DNA of 64,000 nt from positions 1-64,000 of the forward strand of contig NZ_JACOGA010000002.1 in NCBI RefSeq assembly GCF_014284175.1, given 5' to 3'. The stretch comes from Affinundibacterium flavidum (GTDB lineage: Bacteria; Pseudomonadota; Gammaproteobacteria; Burkholderiales; Burkholderiaceae_D). Position 1 is the stretch's first letter. Every line of letters starts with the position of its first letter. The translations under genes and the position numbers were made by a program. The notes below the pieces were generated by a model, which did not search any database, was not told the origin of the DNA, and saw nothing but the letters and a program-made list of their open reading frames with translations. Of this stretch, positions 1 through 8,480 are shown piece by piece.

Positions 1-2
1 TG

Positions 3-83
3 CATAAGTTACTGACCATTTTGAACGCCATAATGAAATCAGGAAAACCATGGGACGACGAATATTTAATCAAAAATCCTTGA
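3..83 (+). mobile_element. IS110-type transposase, C-terminal end only (cut by window edge)
   Basis: An open frame enters from the left edge and ends at a TGA at 81-83, giving 26 residues. It contains the run KLLTILNAIMKSGKPW, which resembles the conserved C-terminal tail of IS110/IS116/IS902-family transposases (K-L-L-x-x-L-N-A-M-x-x-x-x-x-x-W). No other frame is open here. IS110 elements usually lack long terminal inverted repeats, so the right boundary cannot be placed from this sequence. The identification depends on a short stretch and is tentative. Confidence 0.5.
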
Positions 84-98
84 CTCCAAACACAGTTG

Positions 99-120
99 CT
101 TCTCCCGCTTGCGGGAGAAG
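99..120. other. Short perfect hairpin after the transposase tail
   Basis: A 10-bp perfect inverted repeat (CTTCTCCCGC / GCGGGAGAAG) with a 2-nt loop lies 15 bp after the transposase stop codon. No T-run follows on either strand, so it is a weak candidate for an intrinsic terminator. It could equally be a REP-like palindrome or part of the end of the IS element. Confidence 0.4.
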
Positions 121-274
121 GGAGCTTTAAACTACTTCTATTAATGAAGATATTCAGATAAATCTGAGGATCACATCTGAGATGAAACTGAAAAGTCAGT
201 TTTTTTTAGAATACGGTGAGGATGACGCACTCTACCGTTTATAGCGCTCATGCTTTTTCAAGGATGCCATAACA

Positions 275-1459
275 ATGCCCGCTTACCGTTCACTCTACAC
301 CTACGCATGGGATATCGCCGACATAGGCGTCACGCAATTTGTTGATGAAGTGCTTGCCATGGGCATCACCGATGTGAGCTTGGCGACCGCTTATCACGCT
401 GGTAAATTTATCCGCCCTCATGCAAAAAATCCACCGCGCGTGATTTTTCCTGAAGATGGTGTAACTTACTTCGATCCTGATTTCTGGCGTTACGGCGAGA
501 TCAAACCGCAAGCCCACAGCACCGATGCGATTCGTGCTGTATTACCGGCTTTATTACAAGACGGCAGAGTCAAAGTGCATGGCTGGACTGTGCTCTTGCA
601 CAACACACGCCTCGGCACGGCGTTTCCCCAATACACGGTCAAGAATGCCTTCGGTGATAGCTATGTGTATAGCCTCTGCCCTATGCAAACTGCCGTGTTC
701 GATTACGCCGTCAATCTATGTGCAGACCTCACTCATCAACATGCAATCAGTAGCATCGTCTTAGAATCGCCAGGTTGGCAACCATATGGTCACGGCTATC
801 ATCACGAGTTCGCCCAAGTCGCTACGAATGCGTGGTTAGACAATATGCTGGGGATGTGTTTTTGCGATGCCTGCAAAGCTTCGGCGAAAGACAAAGGTAT
901 ACAGGTCGATGCTTTGCAAACACGTATACAAGACAATATTAAAAACTACCTGGCATTACCTGCCGATGCGAATGCCGATCAAGCAGCCAGCTGGACGCAA
1001 TCGGATTTACTCAGCGATGCGGATTTACTGGCATTCATCAGCATGCGCCAAGACCGCGTCACACAATTAGTAGCAGAAATTCGGGCAGCGATTCCTGCCA
1101 CTTGTGAGCTCGCTGTGATCCCGACAGTACAAAGACCCACCTCCGCTTGCTGGACTGAAGGCAGTGATCTGAAAGCCCTCTCTGAAGTGGCAGATTACAT
1201 CGAAATCCCATTCTACGAACCCAACGCCAATCGTGCGATTGCCGATGCCTGGGAAAGCTTGCGTCAAATCGGCAATCCAGAAAAAGTACGCGCCATTTTG
1301 CGACCGGGTTTGCCTGACCTCAATCAAGGTGCAGAACTAGGCGCAGCGATGACTGGAATACAAGCATTAGGCATCAAGGATTTTGCGTTTTACAACTATG
1401 GCTTGCTACCGCAATATCAGCTTGATCATCTGGCAAAGACTTTAAAGGAAAGCACATAA
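275..1459 (+). CDS. Putative TIM-barrel protein, glycoside-hydrolase-like, of unknown function
   Basis: 394 residues, no signal peptide, predicted cytoplasmic. I do not recognise a named family. The pattern resembles (beta/alpha)8 proteins of the glycoside-hydrolase type: an N-terminal strand/helix with D-E-V-L-A-M-G-I-T-D, a mid-protein strand ending in E164 (IVLESPGW), then a C-F-C-D-A-C cluster (C195, C197, C200). Such Cys clusters occur in some GH42-like and related barrels, where they bind zinc. The ATG at 275 has an AGG about 11 bp upstream. The next gene starts on the base after this stop codon, so the two are almost certainly co-translated. With the downstream SDR, sugar transporter, deaminase and amidohydrolase, it probably takes part in breakdown of a sugar or amino-sugar derivative (inference). 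Confidence 0.6.
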   Translation: MPAYRSLYTYAWDIADIGVTQFVDEVLAMGITDVSLATAYHAGKFIRPHAKNPPRVIFPEDGVTYFDPDFWRYGEIKPQAHSTDAIRAVLPALLQDGRVKVHGWTVLLHNTRLGTAFPQYTVKNAFGDSYVYSLCPMQTAVFDYAVNLCADLTHQHAISSIVLESPGWQPYGHGYHHEFAQVATNAWLDNMLGMCFCDACKASAKDKGIQVDALQTRIQDNIKNYLALPADANADQAASWTQSDLLSDADLLAFISMRQDRVTQLVAEIRAAIPATCELAVIPTVQRPTSACWTEGSDLKALSEVADYIEIPFYEPNANRAIADAWESLRQIGNPEKVRAILRPGLPDLNQGAELGAAMTGIQALGIKDFAFYNYGLLPQYQLDHLAKTLKEST

Positions 1460-2257
1460 ATGGTAACCACAGTGACGAATACGGTGGCACGCAACATCCT
1501 CATCACCGGCGCCTGCGGCGGCATCGGTCGCGCACTTTGCCAAGCGTTTGTGAATGCCGGCGATCACGTCTTTGTACAAGATCGCGAGGCTGCGCAATTA
1601 GCAGAATTGGTCGCGCATCTAGGTGCGGATAAATGCAGCGCGGTAGTGGCCGATATCACTGATGCCAATCAACTTAAACAAGCCTTAAGCAGCGTCGTTG
1701 CGACACACGGCGAGGTGCATGTTTTGGTCGCCAATGCTGGCGCAGCGCAGGCATTGACTTTGCAAAGCACGACGGAAGAAAGCTGGAAGTTAGATATGGA
1801 TCTCAACTTGAATGGGACTTTCCATACAGTCGAAGCCGTACGTCCTGCGATGCAAAATGCGGGCAAAGGTAATATCGTGATTATCGGCAGCGTGAATGGC
1901 ATGACTTCATTCGGACATCCAGCGTATAGCGTCGCGAAAGCGGGCTTAATCAGTTATACCAAAGCCTTGGCGATGGAGTTTGGCAAGTTTGGGATACGGG
2001 CAAATATGGTTTGCCCTGGTACGGTGAAGACCCAAGCCTGGCAAGCGCGCGTGGATAAAAATCCGCAGGTATTTGAAGATTTGAAGAAGTGGTATCCGCT
2101 GCGGGATTTTGCTACGCCTGAGGATATCGCGGATGCTGTTCTATTTTTGGCTTCGGATGCTGCGCGGGTGATTACTGGGGTGGTGTTGCCGGTGGATGGT
2201 GGGTTGATGGCGGGGAATCAGGTGTTTGCTCGGGAATTGACGCAGGAGGACATTTAG
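1460..2257 (+). CDS. SDR-family NAD(P)-dependent oxidoreductase
   Basis: 265 residues, a classical short-chain dehydrogenase/reductase. The nucleotide-binding motif TGACGGIG sits at residues 16-23, the NAG motif at 92-94, and the catalytic S144, Y156 and K160 (YSVAK) are all present. The tail has the usual P-G-T-V / F-L-A-S-D-A / V-D-G-G pattern. Substrate cannot be read from the sequence; SDRs in sugar-acid catabolic clusters often oxidise a hydroxyl of a sugar or sugar acid. The ATG directly follows the TAA of the preceding gene, with AAAGGA upstream, which indicates translational coupling. Confidence 0.9.
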   Translation: MVTTVTNTVARNILITGACGGIGRALCQAFVNAGDHVFVQDREAAQLAELVAHLGADKCSAVVADITDANQLKQALSSVVATHGEVHVLVANAGAAQALTLQSTTEESWKLDMDLNLNGTFHTVEAVRPAMQNAGKGNIVIIGSVNGMTSFGHPAYSVAKAGLISYTKALAMEFGKFGIRANMVCPGTVKTQAWQARVDKNPQVFEDLKKWYPLRDFATPEDIADAVLFLASDAARVITGVVLPVDGGLMAGNQVFARELTQEDI

Positions 2258-2279
2258 GTTTTTCCGGTTAATTTTGCGG

Positions 2280-2828
2280 TCTGTAGGTCGGGGGTGGCCC
2301 GACAGCCACTCACTTTTCTTGCTTCGCCAAGAAAAGTAAGCAAAAGAAGGCGACCACGCTGCCACTGCCCTTCGGGTTCCCAATTGTGCAGGACAAAAAA
2401 TGGGAAAGTGTCGAAACTCGCTTCGCTCAAACAACGCCACTTTCTTTATCCATTTTCTGTCCAGCACAATTGGCAGTGTCAGAAGTGGATGAAAGTCAAA
2501 AACAAAAACAAAAGCAAAATCAAAACATGCAGTACCGATAGACCTCCACTTTTCTATCGTAAGTTGTAGGTCGTTGTTTTTGATTTTGTTGTTGATTTTG
2601 ACTTGCCCCGTTTGAGACGATGTAATTTGTGCGTCACAGAAAATGGATAAGAAAGTGGCGTTGTTTGAGCGAAGCGAGTTTCGACACTTTCCCATTTTTT
2701 GGGATGCACAAATTATGCTGCAGCGTAGCGTAAGCACCCCGCAGGGGCGAGTCTACGGTCGCCTTTTTTGGATTACCTTTTTTGGCGAAGCAAAAAAGGT
2801 AATTGGCTGTCGGGCCACACCCGACCTG
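2280..2828. repeat. Long imperfect inverted repeat (about 550 bp) filling the SDR-MFS spacer
   Basis: Outer arms at 2280-2354 and 2758-2828 are near reverse complements: each carries a pyrimidine/purine-rich segment, a short TTGGCGAAGC-type core and a GTCGGG(C)C end. Inner arms at 2402-2460 and 2640-2696 match almost perfectly over nearly 60 bp (one arm carries GAGCGAAGCGAGTTTCGACA). A/T-rich complementary tracts around 2490-2520 and 2572-2605 extend the pairing toward the centre. Open frames inside are artefacts of the repeat. It could be a dispersed palindromic (MITE-like) element or two convergent copies of a smaller repeat. The rest of the spacer, 2829-2986, shows no recognisable feature. 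Confidence 0.8.
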
Positions 2829-2986
2829 TGAACGGTGATTCACAGAGAAGATAATTAAAAAATCAATGAATGGTTGGTTACGCTAACAAAAAGCCCACCC
2901 CGACGATGACGAGAAATAAGATTTAAGCAAACCCAAAAGAGACACTCTCAACTCACCGAGAGCCATAAACAAAAAACGGAAAAACC

Positions 2987-4309
2987 ATGACCAACAACGC
3001 ACCAGCATCTCAATCAAAAAAACAAGTCGTAGTCGCCATGTTCTTCATCGCTCTACTCTTCTTCATCCTCGGCTTCGTCACCTGGCTTAACGGCTCGCTC
3101 ATCCCTTTCCTCAAAATAGTTTGTAACCTAAATGACTTCCAAGCACTGTGGGTCACGTTCGCTTTCTACATCGCTTACACCGTAATGGCACTACCATCCG
3201 CTGCGGTACTCAGTCGCATAGGCTACAAAAACGGCATGACCGCCAGCCTCGGTGTCATGGCAGTGGGTGCTTTGATGTTTATTCCCGCGGCAAAAACCAG
3301 TTACTACGGCCTCTTCCTACTCGCACTATTCACCCTTGCAACTGGCATGACACTAATGCAAACGGCGATCAATCCTTACATCGTTTGCATAGGCTCACGC
3401 GACAGTGCGGCGATGCGTATCAGCATTATGGGTTTATTCAATAAGGGTGCTGGAGTCGTCGTGCCAAAGGTGTTTGCTATTTTCATTTTAGCTGGCATTA
3501 GCCAAAGTTCAACTTCAACATCTGCATTGGCAGCGATGGATCAAATCGCACGCGAAGCACTACGCGCTGATTTAGCATCACGATTGGTTACGCCATATCT
3601 CATCATGACCATGGGCTTATTAATCTTCATGGCAATCATTCACTTCTCTTCTTTACCCGAATTGGAATTACAAGATGAAAAGAAAAATGACACTACACGT
3701 TTTGGCGTACTGCAATTCCCACAACTAGTACTGGGAGCGCTGACTTTGTTTGCTTATGTTGGAGTCGAAGTCATCGCAGGCGATACCATTGGACTTTATG
3801 GTCAACATCTCGGCGTGCAGAACTTCGTAGAATTGACGTCCTATACCATGGGCTTTATGGTCTTGGGCTACTTAATAGGTGTAGTGGCTATTCCCAAGCT
3901 CTTGTCACAGAAAAACGCCCTCATTTTATCTGCAGTGTGCGGCCTCTTTTTTGTTCTTGGTGTCATCAATAGCTCCTCCACAGACAGCAGCATCGCACAA
4001 GCTTTGCTAGGTTGGGCTGGCGTACCTGTAGTACCGAACTCAGTCATGTTCCTCGCCATGCTAGGTTTCGCCAACGCACTAGTCTGGCCAGCGGTCTGGC
4101 CTTTAGCGCTCGAAGGTTTGGGCAAATACACCGCGGCTGGCTCTGCCTTGCTGATCATGGGCATTGCCGGTGGCGCGATTTTGCCTATGGCTTACGGTCA
4201 CTTCTCTGACACTAGCGGTGCGCAAAGTGCATATTGGGTGATGTTGCCTTGTTATGCGATGATCTTGTTTTATGCGTTCAAAGGTCACAAAATCAGTAGT
4301 TGGAAATAA
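2987..4309 (+). CDS. MFS sugar transporter of the FHS (FucP/GluP/NagP) family
   Basis: 440 residues with about twelve hydrophobic segments. The first helix region FFILGFVTWLNGSLIP and the segment around Q-T-A-I-N-P-Y-I match the fucose/glucose/galactose:H+ symporter family, which also includes the N-acetylglucosamine permease NagP. It is an inner-membrane symporter; the exact sugar cannot be told. It stands between an SDR and an amino-acid deaminase in a same-strand train, which suggests uptake of the substrate that the neighbouring enzymes process. In a chitinolytic cell, GlcNAc or an oxidised GlcNAc derivative is an attractive candidate (inference). The ATG is preceded only by a weak ACGGA. 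Confidence 0.85.
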   Translation: MTNNAPASQSKKQVVVAMFFIALLFFILGFVTWLNGSLIPFLKIVCNLNDFQALWVTFAFYIAYTVMALPSAAVLSRIGYKNGMTASLGVMAVGALMFIPAAKTSYYGLFLLALFTLATGMTLMQTAINPYIVCIGSRDSAAMRISIMGLFNKGAGVVVPKVFAIFILAGISQSSTSTSALAAMDQIAREALRADLASRLVTPYLIMTMGLLIFMAIIHFSSLPELELQDEKKNDTTRFGVLQFPQLVLGALTLFAYVGVEVIAGDTIGLYGQHLGVQNFVELTSYTMGFMVLGYLIGVVAIPKLLSQKNALILSAVCGLFFVLGVINSSSTDSSIAQALLGWAGVPVVPNSVMFLAMLGFANALVWPAVWPLALEGLGKYTAAGSALLIMGIAGGAILPMAYGHFSDTSGAQSAYWVMLPCYAMILFYAFKGHKISSWK

Positions 4310-4311
4310 TC

Positions 4312-4418
4312 TTAGGACTTACGCAAAACAGACGCTGACGTCGTTGCCTTCGCCTCGCCGTACAATTGTACTGTCTTCGGCTCCGCGCCTAGTCAGCGCA
4401 ATTTTGCGTAAGTCCTAA
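4312..4418. repeat. Palindromic repeat element of about 107 bp between MFS and deaminase genes
   Basis: The outer 17 bp (TTAGGACTTACGCAAAA at 4312-4328) are perfectly complementary to 4402-4418. Inner segments at 4333-4339 and 4392-4398 pair as well (CGCTGAC / GTCAGCG). The centre holds the 12-bp self-palindrome GTACAATTGTAC. It starts three bases after the transporter stop codon. The structure fits a mobile palindromic unit, and as RNA it would form a long hairpin that could attenuate transcription into the deaminase gene. Confidence 0.8.
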
Positions 4419-4455
4419 ATCTCTCTCACTTTTTACTTCATTCAATTTAAGCATC

Positions 4456-5760
4456 ATGTTAAATCTCAGCGCATTAGCTCAACAAACCCTGTTACCCGGC
4501 ACCAAAGGCTTGGCATTAAGCCAGCCTTTGCAGCAACGAGACATCGCTCAACAACATTGGAATGTATTGAACGCCGACACCAGTTTCCCGGTCGCCGTGC
4601 TGAAGCAAACTGCCTTGCAACACAATCTGCAATGGATGAAAAAATTCTGTACCACCATGAACGTCGTACTTGCACCGCATGGCAAGACCACGATGTCGCC
4701 GCAACTATTTGATATGCAATTAGAAAATGGCGCATGGGGAATTACGCTCGCGACCGTAAACCAAGCTTTGATCGCCCATCGCTTCGGCGTGCAACGTGTA
4801 TTACTGGCGAATCAGCTCATCAGTCGCAGTGATACGCAAGCGGTGCTGGCATTAATGAAAGCGGATCCGCAATTTGAATTTTTCGCCTTGACTGATTCGC
4901 TGGAAGGTGTGCAGCGCATGGCAGAACAAGTGCAGGCATCTGGTTTGAATCGTCCCTTGCCTTTATTGGTCGAATTGGGCTTCGCTGGTGGTCGTACTGG
5001 TTGCCGCAGCCAAGAAGATGCTTTAGCTGTTGCACGCGCAATTCATCAAAGCCCCTACTTGCAACTGGCAGGCATAGAAGGCTATGAAGGTCTGCTAGTC
5101 GGCAAGCATAGAGATCAAGATCTGATCGCCGTCAAGGCTTTCATCAATGATTTGATCACACTCACCAAACAAGCCGATACTGAAGGTCTATTTGGTAGCG
5201 AGAACATCTTATTATCCGCTGGCGGCTCAGCGTATTTTGATTTGGTGGGACGCGGCTTTGAGCAGACTTTGCAACTCTCACGCCCCGTCACTGCCATCTT
5301 ACGCAGCGGCTGTTATGTCACGCATGATCACGGTTTTTACCACCATTTATTGCATGAAATGCAGACACGTGAAAGCGCAGTCGACATGGATAATTTGCGC
5401 CCTGCCTTAGAAGTGTGGAGTATGGTGCAATCACGCCCAGAACCAGATCTGGCGATTCTAAGCATGGGCAAACGCGATGCTTCATACGACATTGATTTAC
5501 CCTTCCCGGTACAAACGCACAGACCCGGCAGCGCATCCGCTCCAGTCGATTTACCCGCAGGCTGTAAGATAGAAAAAATGAACGACCAGCACGCGTATTT
5601 GCGCTTACCCAAAGACAGTGCGATCTGCGAAACTCTGCAAGTAGGTGATTTGATTGCTTGCGGTATTTCGCATCCGTGTACAACTTTCGATAAATGGCCG
5701 TTGATTCTAGTGGTCGATGATCAGTACCAAGTGCAATCCGCTATCAACACATTCTTCTAA
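4456..5760 (+). CDS. PLP-dependent D-amino acid deaminase/dehydratase (DSD1 / D-threonine aldolase-like)
   Basis: 434 residues. Fold type III PLP enzyme with an N-terminal alanine-racemase-like barrel: the Schiff-base lysine is K77 in APHGKTTMSP, and the barrel glycine motif E-L-G-F-A-G-G-R-T-G-C lies near residues 173-183. The C-terminal beta domain ends with the metal-site-like H-P-C (SHPCTTFDKW) typical of eukaryotic-type D-serine dehydratases and D-threonine aldolases. The family deaminates D-serine, D-threonine or D-glucosaminate (2-amino-2-deoxy-gluconate). Position before a D-aminoacylase suggests sequential deacylation and deamination of an N-acyl-D-amino acid or amino sugar acid (inference). 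Confidence 0.85.
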   Translation: MLNLSALAQQTLLPGTKGLALSQPLQQRDIAQQHWNVLNADTSFPVAVLKQTALQHNLQWMKKFCTTMNVVLAPHGKTTMSPQLFDMQLENGAWGITLATVNQALIAHRFGVQRVLLANQLISRSDTQAVLALMKADPQFEFFALTDSLEGVQRMAEQVQASGLNRPLPLLVELGFAGGRTGCRSQEDALAVARAIHQSPYLQLAGIEGYEGLLVGKHRDQDLIAVKAFINDLITLTKQADTEGLFGSENILLSAGGSAYFDLVGRGFEQTLQLSRPVTAILRSGCYVTHDHGFYHHLLHEMQTRESAVDMDNLRPALEVWSMVQSRPEPDLAILSMGKRDASYDIDLPFPVQTHRPGSASAPVDLPAGCKIEKMNDQHAYLRLPKDSAICETLQVGDLIACGISHPCTTFDKWPLILVVDDQYQVQSAINTFF

Positions 5761-5762
5761 AC

Positions 5763-5832
5763 TGTAGGGCGGGTGAAACACGCGCCGCCAAAATTAATTG
5801 ACCTTTACTGCGCGGGTTGCACCCGCCCTACA
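5763..5832. repeat. Inverted repeat of about 70 bp between deaminase and amidohydrolase genes
   Basis: TGTAGGGCGGGTG at 5763-5775 is perfectly complementary to CACCCGCCCTACA at 5820-5832, with further CGCG pairing inside. The sequence differs from the other two palindromes in this block. It ends 6 bp before the preferred start of the next gene, so in mRNA its downstream arm would sit against the ribosome-binding region and could affect translation. Confidence 0.8.
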
Positions 5833-5838
5833 AAAACC

Positions 5839-7296
5839 ATGCAAACGCAAACCTACGACATCATCATCCGCAACGCCGACGTTATCGACGGCAGCGGCAC
5901 CGCACCGTATCGTGCCGACATCGCGATCGCCGACCAAAAAATCGTCGCGATTGCGCCAGCACTGAGTTTGCATGGGAATCAAATTCTCGATGCCACCGGT
6001 CTAGCGGTCGCACCTGGCTTTATCGACGTCCACACCCACGACGATAGAGAAGTCATCGATACACCAACGATGCTACCAAAACTAACGCAAGGCGTGACCA
6101 CGGTCATCACGGGCAATTGCGGCATCAGCTTATCGCCATGGCTGGCAGATAAAGCACCGCCAGCACCTTTAAGTTTAATCGGCACACAAAAAGACTACCG
6201 CTACGCCAGCGTACAAGACTACGCCAAAGCTGTGAAACAAGCACAACCTGCGGTCAATGTCGGGATACTGATCGGCCACTCCACTCTACGTGTAAATGCG
6301 GTAGCAGATTTACAGCGCGGTGCGACCTCAGATGAAATCAAAATCATGCAAGACTTGTTAGCCGAAGGCATGCATGCGGGTGCTTTGGGTTTTAGCTCAG
6401 GCTTGTTTTATCAAACCAGCAAAGCGGCCGACAATGCCGAAGTCATCGCCTTAGCCAAAATCAGTGCCGCTGCAGGTGGCGTGTACACCTCGCATATCCG
6501 CGATGAATACAATGGCGTGCTCGATGCCTTAGCGGAAGCCTGCGATGCCGGCAAAGAAGCGCAATTACCCGTCATCTTGTCGCATCACAAATGCGCGGGG
6601 CCAGCCAATTGGGGGCGCACGACAGAAACCTTGGCCTACGTCAGCGAACGCCGTAAAACACAAGCAGTCGGTCTCGACGCTTATCCTTACACTGCAGGTT
6701 CTACCGTACTCGACCCTGATTATGTCGATGGCATCATCCGCATCATGATCAGCTTTTCTCAACCATATCCAGAAATGCAAGGGCGCGATCTCTCTGACAT
6801 CGCAGCAGAATGGCAAGTTGATCAAAAAGAAGCCGCGCGACGTTTGCATCCGGCTGGCGCGGTGTATTTCCAAATGCGCGAAGATGATGTGGAACGCGTT
6901 TTAAGCTATCCACACACGATGATAGGTTCAGACGGCTTGCCACATGATAGCCATCCGCATCCACGTTTATGGGGCGCATTTCCACGCGTATTGGGGCATT
7001 ACAGTCGGGAGAGAAAATTATTCACTTTAGCAGAAGCCGTACGCCGCATGACCACGCTCTCTGCCGATCATTTCGGATTAAAACAGCGCGGTAGAATTGC
7101 ACTCAATTGCTGGGCTGATCTGGTCGTATTTGATCCAGCCACGATCTCGGATCAAGCCACATTTGCCTCACCCAAACAAGCTGCTACTGGCATACATTGG
7201 GTCTTGGTCAATGGTGCGATTGCGTTGGCAAATGGTACGATCAATGTCAAACGACACGGTCGTTTATTAGACCGCCACGCCGAACGCTATGTCTAG
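5839..7296 (+). CDS. N-acyl-D-amino-acid deacylase (D-aminoacylase-type amidohydrolase)
   Basis: 485 residues from the ATG at 5839. A GTG at 5773 in the same frame lies inside the inverted repeat and is unlikely to be the start. The N-terminus IIRNADVIDGSG is the typical amidohydrolase beta-sandwich opening. H65-T-H67 (DVHTHDD) and C94 (GNCG) match D-aminoacylase metal ligands, followed by S-H-I-R-D-E, L-S-H-H-K and a late G-S-D-G-L motif. The family removes acyl groups from N-acyl-D-amino acids. N-acetyl-D-glucosaminate deacetylases described in chitin-oxidation pathways are, as I recall, of this type. It follows the PLP deaminase on the same strand, so the two probably act in sequence. Confidence 0.9.
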   Translation: MQTQTYDIIIRNADVIDGSGTAPYRADIAIADQKIVAIAPALSLHGNQILDATGLAVAPGFIDVHTHDDREVIDTPTMLPKLTQGVTTVITGNCGISLSPWLADKAPPAPLSLIGTQKDYRYASVQDYAKAVKQAQPAVNVGILIGHSTLRVNAVADLQRGATSDEIKIMQDLLAEGMHAGALGFSSGLFYQTSKAADNAEVIALAKISAAAGGVYTSHIRDEYNGVLDALAEACDAGKEAQLPVILSHHKCAGPANWGRTTETLAYVSERRKTQAVGLDAYPYTAGSTVLDPDYVDGIIRIMISFSQPYPEMQGRDLSDIAAEWQVDQKEAARRLHPAGAVYFQMREDDVERVLSYPHTMIGSDGLPHDSHPHPRLWGAFPRVLGHYSRERKLFTLAEAVRRMTTLSADHFGLKQRGRIALNCWADLVVFDPATISDQATFASPKQAATGIHWVLVNGAIALANGTINVKRHGRLLDRHAERYV

Positions 7297-7328
7297 CCAA
7301 CCAGTCACCTAATCAGTTACCGATTAAA

Positions 7329-8480
7329 TCAACCAAGACAAGCCAACCAAGCCTCCACCTTAGGTCGTATCGCCCGTTCAACAGCGACGCCTTTGGTGAA
7401 CGTTCCTAAGTCTCCCTGACGCGCAAGAATGCCTACATAGGATTTGTTTCTATCCCAGTAAGGATAAGCGCCATATGCACCCGGGCTGGAAATACGCGTT
7501 GCTGGCGCACAGTTAAAACTGCTGCTTTGGCATTCGTGCCAAGAGCCGAAGCCGTAATGCCAGACTTCGCCCAATGCAGCAGCTGGCGAGTACACAAGTT
7601 TTGCGTTGGCAGTGCGATCCGTCAGTAATTGCGTCATTGATGCAGCGTTTAATAGTCGCCCTTTTTTCAAAGCGGATAAAAAATCTAAATACTCTTCGCC
7701 ACTCCAATGCATGCCACCCGCGAGGCGCGGATTATTCAATGATGGTAAGTCGTAGCTAGCATTTTTGAATAGACCGGTTTGCTGCTTAAATTCGCTGAAA
7801 ATTTCCTGCCATGAGGCGACACCGCGGGCTTTGATCGCCATTAAGCCAGCGACTTGTAAGTGGGTGCTGGCGTAATAAAATTCCGTGCCGGGCACAATTT
7901 GATTATTCGAATTTGTGCTCGCAATCGTATTCACACATGATTCAAAATTCATGAAACCTGCATTGATACATAAAGGCTCGTCGGTCAATCCAGAAGTGAA
8001 GCTCAGCAGATTTGCCAAGTTCATCGCGGCGAGCGGCGAGTTCGACGCAATCGGCCAATTGCTGATGCGCTCTTGCGGTCTATCTTCTAATTTCAAATAG
8101 CCTTGCTCAACCAGTCTCAAAATAATCACTGCACTGACTAACTTCGACGTGGATGCAGATTCATACAATGTTTGCATGCGTGAACTGCCACGTTGATAGG
8201 AATAACGTCGCCCGTCTTCACGTTCCACAGCGAAAGAGAAATCGGTATCAGTACTGATCTGCGTGAGTTGATTATTCATCTCTGTTTCTAATTGCGTTAC
8301 TGAACACAGCGTACTTGAATTACCAGGCTTGCTGCTGTCAGGCGCTGTGCCAGATGCACCTGAACTGCCACCGCAAGCGCTACAAAGACTCCCGAGTAAC
8401 AGGCTTACAGTTAATCTAGACATGGCTGGAGAAAACAGGACAGGAAACTTGCTGAATAAGGCGGGTGATTCGATTCGCAT
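7329..8480 (-). CDS. Exported lipoprotein serine hydrolase (class C beta-lactamase / D-aminopeptidase family)
   Basis: 383 residues. The ATG at 8480 has a good upstream GAGG; an internal ATG at 8423 lacks one. The N-terminus holds a hydrophobic segment and a lipobox-like SLCSAC followed by a G/S-rich linker, so it is probably a lipoprotein. The catalytic S-x-x-K is in ASTSKLVSA, a Y-A-S occupies the Tyr motif position, and the C-terminal H-Y-G-F-G-S-W replaces the K-T-G box. These fit the serine beta-lactamase-like (DD-peptidase/esterase) family. It converges with the amidohydrolase gene, with only 32 bp between the two stops. Substrate unknown; true beta-lactam resistance is not implied. Confidence 0.8.
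   Translation of the reverse strand: MRIESPALFSKFPVLFSPAMSRLTVSLLLGSLCSACGGSSGASGTAPDSSKPGNSSTLCSVTQLETEMNNQLTQISTDTDFSFAVEREDGRRYSYQRGSSRMQTLYESASTSKLVSAVIILRLVEQGYLKLEDRPQERISNWPIASNSPLAAMNLANLLSFTSGLTDEPLCINAGFMNFESCVNTIASTNSNNQIVPGTEFYYASTHLQVAGLMAIKARGVASWQEIFSEFKQQTGLFKNASYDLPSLNNPRLAGGMHWSGEEYLDFLSALKKGRLLNAASMTQLLTDRTANAKLVYSPAAALGEVWHYGFGSWHECQSSSFNCAPATRISSPGAYGAYPYWDRNKSYVGILARQGDLGTFTKGVAVERAIRPKVEAWLACLG

Noticed and set aside
2141..2737. Minus-strand open frame of 198 codons
   Set aside because: It runs through the long inverted repeat and the 3' end of the SDR gene, mirrors frames on the other strand, and has no protein-like composition.
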